DNA from: Chryseobacterium culicis
GTDB lineage: Bacteria > Bacteroidota > Bacteroidia > Flavobacteriales > Weeksellaceae
Length of the DNA: 64,000 nucleotides
Direction: 5' to 3'
Assembly (NCBI RefSeq): GCF_900108365.1
Contig: NZ_FNWQ01000006.1
Coordinates: 62,001 to 126,000, forward strand
The notes under the pieces are model-generated. The model made no database searches, was not told the origin of the DNA, and was given only the letters and a program-made list of their open reading frames with translations. The position numbers and the translations under genes are program-made. The number at the start of each line of letters is the position of its first letter. Within the stretch, counting starts at the first letter, position 1. Below are positions 61,557 through 64,000 of the stretch, piece by piece.

Positions 61557-61808
61557 ATGTTGAAAAATCTGAAAAAATTAAACCGTACGGATTTAAGAGA
61601 AATTCAAGGCGGGGGAGGTGCTGGAAAATGTGATATCGGACCCATTGGCTGTCCATGTAAAATTCCGCCAGGAGATCCTTGCTTGGGAGGCGGCGGTGGA
61701 GGAACTCCGCCACCACCGGATTACGGATACTGCCCCGATAGCCAGACTTACATTCTGTGCACAGAAACCTGCCCGAACGGAATGAGCCCATTGTGTGCTC
61801 TGTCATAA
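61557..61808 (+). CDS. GG-leader bacteriocin-like peptide, Cys/Gly/Pro-rich
   Basis: An 83-residue prepeptide. The leader LKKLNRTDLREIQGGG is the flavobacterial double-Gly type, removed by a peptidase-containing ABC exporter. The mature part has eight Cys (25, 32, 34, 42, 59, 68, 72, 80), a run of six Gly and four Pro, suggesting a compact disulphide-linked peptide. It has its own promoter and terminator but no exporter or immunity gene next to it. Confidence 0.82.
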   Translation: MLKNLKKLNRTDLREIQGGGGAGKCDIGPIGCPCKIPPGDPCLGGGGGGTPPPPDYGYCPDSQTYILCTETCPNGMSPLCALS

Positions 61809-61815
61809 CAATAAA

Positions 61816-61840
61816 AAGACTGTCTTGATAAGGCAGTCTT
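61816..61840 (+). terminator. Terminator after the GG-leader peptide gene
   Basis: AAGACTGTCTT (61816-61826) pairs with AAGGCAGTCTT (61830-61840) over GAT, 11 pairs with one G-T, followed by CTTTATTT. Confidence 0.82.
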
Positions 61841-61935
61841 CTTTATTTAAAGGGTTAGATTGCAGCATTCGAAATTAGAGCGATATCCAATTATTCTCCA
61901 TTTTTTATTACTGCTTATTGCTCATTACTCATACT

Positions 61936-63048
61936 CTAGTCCATTTCCTTAAGCGTTATATTCTTAGAAATTTTGTAGCTTTTTTTCTTTTTATTAGGCT
62001 TCTGTTCTTCCCCCAGCAATCTACCCCAGGGCTTGAGGTCATCCACTCTCTCACAGATAATTTTTATAATCGCAATGGCCGGAATACACAGGAACATTCC
62101 TGCTATTCCCCAGAGATGTTCTCCTAAAAGAATACCGATAAAAGAAAACAAAGCATTGATCTTTACTTTTGAGCCTACAACAAAAGGCAGAACAATATTT
62201 CCGTCTATTGCATGGATCCCTATATATCCCAAAGCCACATAGATACATGTTGAAGGAGTGGAAGTGGCAAATGCTATAAAGCAGGAGATTAAAAGGGAAA
62301 TAAAAATTCCGAGATATGGAATAACGTTTAGCAATCCCGTCAAAACTCCTAAAAGGATAGCATATTTTACGCCCAAAATGGTAAGCAGGACAGAAGTAAG
62401 GATAGAAACAATAATCACCTGAAGAAAAAGCCCGAAGATATATTTCTTCGTCATGACGCGGATTTCACTTACCGCTTCCTGTACACTGGCTTTATGTCTT
62501 TCGTTGAAAACAGTAACAATAAAATTATTTAAAAGTCTTCTGTAATTTAAAATAAAGATAAAAAACAGGGTGAAAAATATAATGAATCCAAATCCCGTTG
62601 AAAAAATTCCGAATGTAAAACCCAGAATGACTCCTGAAGAAGATAAAAGTTTATTCAATCCCTGATTGATATAATCTACCTGTTCATCTACCTTTACATT
62701 GAATGTTTTGGAAACCCAATGCTGAAGGCCATTAAAAACAGTAGTGAACTGTTCTTTGAGATGAGGAAGGTCCTTGCTGAAATCCGAAAGCTGATTGGTG
62801 AAGAAATAAATGATCCCGCCTAAAATAACCAGCATGATAAACACTGAAGTCATTGTTGACATAGACCTCGGAAACCTCAATTTTCTTTCCATAAAAGTGG
62901 CAGCCGGCAAAAACAGCATTGCCATCAGGAAAGCAAGGAAAAAGGGAGCTAAAATACTCTGCCCCAATGCTAAAAGATAACCAAGGCCAATGATGGAGAT
63001 CACCACAAGCGTAAGCTTGACAAGGAAAGGAAGTCTAAGAAAATTCAT
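61936..63048 (-). CDS. AI-2E family transporter
   Basis: A 370-residue protein with about eight membrane helices, of the AI-2E/PerM/TqsA family. Landmarks are LGYLLALGQSILAPFFLAFL at the start, LLNVIPYLGIFISLL in the middle, and the HAIDGNIVLPFVVGSKVKINAL segment near the end, followed by a basic tail. Substrates differ across the family (autoinducer-2, sodium/proton exchange), so the role here is open. Confidence 0.88.
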   Translation of the reverse strand: MNFLRLPFLVKLTLVVISIIGLGYLLALGQSILAPFFLAFLMAMLFLPAATFMERKLRFPRSMSTMTSVFIMLVILGGIIYFFTNQLSDFSKDLPHLKEQFTTVFNGLQHWVSKTFNVKVDEQVDYINQGLNKLLSSSGVILGFTFGIFSTGFGFIIFFTLFFIFILNYRRLLNNFIVTVFNERHKASVQEAVSEIRVMTKKYIFGLFLQVIIVSILTSVLLTILGVKYAILLGVLTGLLNVIPYLGIFISLLISCFIAFATSTPSTCIYVALGYIGIHAIDGNIVLPFVVGSKVKINALFSFIGILLGEHLWGIAGMFLCIPAIAIIKIICERVDDLKPWGRLLGEEQKPNKKKKSYKISKNITLKEMD

Positions 63049-63185
63049 AATCTATAAATATGCGGTGTGGAATAAAAATAAGAAAACCCCTCAGAATTAA
63101 AAAGATTTTTATGCAATTCTTCAGAATTATCTTGTGTTCTGCAAATTTTATTCCACGTCCTGAGAAAAACTGTGCTTTTTGTATA

Positions 63186-63223
63186 AAAAACGGAAACACG
63201 CCCTGAATATCAGAACGTGTTTC
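63186..63223 (-). terminator. Terminator after lon
   Basis: On the minus strand GAAACACG pairs with CGTGTTTC (63223-63193), followed by CGTTTTTTATAC. It separates lon from the AI-2E gene. Confidence 0.82.
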
Positions 63224-63254
63224 TTTATTGAGAAGTTAATATGTTATCAATTGT

Positions 63255-64000
63255 TTATTCTTCGATGGCGATGTCAATCACTTCTTCCATTCTGTTCACA
63301 TAGTGTACTTTAAGATCTTTTAAATAATCTTTTTTAATCTCTTCCACGTCTTTTCTGTTGGCTTCACAAAGGATAACATCTTTAATTCCAGCTCTTGTTG
63401 CTGCCAGAAGCTTTTCTTTGATTCCTCCTACAGGAAGCACTTTTCCTCTTAGTGTAATTTCTCCCGTCATCGCAAGGTGAGGTTTTATCTTCTTGTTTTT
63501 GAAAGAAGACACCATGGATGTGAGCATGGCGATCCCTGCAGAAGGCCCGTCTTTAGGTGTGGCTCCCTCAGGAACGTGAACGTGAATGTTTTTCTTATCG
63601 AGATCTTCCTGAGGAATTCCCAGTTCATCATGCTTCGCTTTAATATACTCAAGAGCAATGGTGGCAGATTCCTTCATCACCGTTCCAAGGTTTCCAGTCA
63701 TGGTCAGAGCACCTTTTCCGTTGCTTAATATGCTTTCAATATAAAGAATATCACCCCCTACACTGGTCCATGCAAGACCCGTTACTACGCCAGGAACTCC
63801 GGTAATTTCAGATAAGCTTTTCGGTCTTGGAACCCCCAAAATTTCATCCACTTTTTCCAAAGAGATTTTGGGATCGTATTCTTTTACCAGGGCTGTCTGT
63901 AATGCGACCCATCTTGCAATGGCGGCAATTCTTTTTTCGAGCGATCTTACACCGCTTTCTGAGGTATGAGCCTCTACAATGTGCTTAAGTTCCGTATTTC
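63255..64000 (-). CDS. lon: Lon protease (endopeptidase La), C-terminal part
   Basis: The last ~248 residues of an ATP-dependent protease that degrades misfolded and regulatory proteins. The frame is open to the window edge, so the N-terminal and AAA+ domains lie outside. The visible part covers the end of the AAA+ lid (SGVRSLEKRIAAIARW) and the protease domain, with catalytic Ser in PKDGPSAGIAM and Lys in GGIKEKLLAATRAG (Ser-Lys dyad). Confidence 0.96.
   Translation of the reverse strand, partial: NTELKHIVEAHTSESGVRSLEKRIAAIARWVALQTALVKEYDPKISLEKVDEILGVPRPKSLSEITGVPGVVTGLAWTSVGGDILYIESILSNGKGALTMTGNLGTVMKESATIALEYIKAKHDELGIPQEDLDKKNIHVHVPEGATPKDGPSAGIAMLTSMVSSFKNKKIKPHLAMTGEITLRGKVLPVGGIKEKLLAATRAGIKDVILCEANRKDVEEIKKDYLKDLKVHYVNRMEEVIDIAIEE

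Overview
The window comes from a member of the Bacteroidota, most likely family Weeksellaceae and close to Chryseobacterium (inference from gene content and order). The supporting signs are an AT-rich genome, promoters with the Bacteroidota -7 box TAnnTTTG, four proteins with type IX secretion (T9SS) C-terminal sorting domains, the order bamD-rpoZ-coaBC-(ELWxxDGT protein)-DUF4835-recN, a flavobacterial-type prolyl endopeptidase, and a GG-leader bacteriocin-like peptide. Nothing looks like an insertion sequence, prophage, CRISPR array, tRNA or rRNA gene.

Layout. 1-4.5 kb: tcdA (partial), a TatD-type hydrolase, a TetR regulator with a palindromic operator candidate, then bamD, rpoZ and coaBC. 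4.5-15.8 kb: a large T9SS ELWxxDGT-repeat protein, a DUF4835 protein, recN, a DUF5687/ABC exporter pair, a DyP-type peroxidase, and an ECF sigma/anti-sigma/outer-membrane triad. 15.9-19.9 kb: class II and class I fumarases, divergently arranged. 20-26 kb: an AraC regulator and two T9SS cargo proteins (FISUMP protein, GH13 amylase). 26.1-30.1 kb: a SAM-I riboswitch in front of a TonB-dependent receptor and an APC permease. 30.2-39.7 kb: prfA, a small secreted protein, prolyl endopeptidase, a T9SS reprolysin-like metalloprotease and methylmalonyl-CoA mutase.

40.3-44.8 kb is the most unusual stretch, a five-gene RNA/ribosome-repair cassette: a very basic protein, RtcB RNA ligase, a pol-beta-fold nucleotidyltransferase, PrfH (a GGQ release-factor homologue) and a TPR protein. 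RtcB with PrfH is a known pairing for rescue and repair of damaged ribosomes. What appears new is the leader: a strong promoter, a 25-codon ORF, and RNA segments that can form mutually exclusive terminator and antiterminator helices, as in an amino-acid-operon attenuator. The nucleotidyltransferase and the basic protein are further components of unknown role. The cassette sits between methylmalonyl-CoA mutase and its chaperone meaB.

44.8-64 kb: tandem c-type cytochrome lipoproteins, meaB, a DUF4251 lipoprotein, an M48 protease, an Mla-type ABC transporter with an overlapping outer-membrane barrel gene, an exopolysaccharide initiating transferase, folD-queE, a methyltransferase, pgi, a TraB/sigma/membrane-protein operon, a DUF4349 lipoprotein, an acyl-CoA dehydrogenase, DoxX, the GG-leader peptide, an AI-2E family transporter and the C-terminal part of lon. 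Putative ECF-type boxes (GTAAC, N16-17, TAC or GTC) recur upstream of the ABC/DUF5687 operon and both sigma-factor loci, suggesting a shared envelope-stress regulon.
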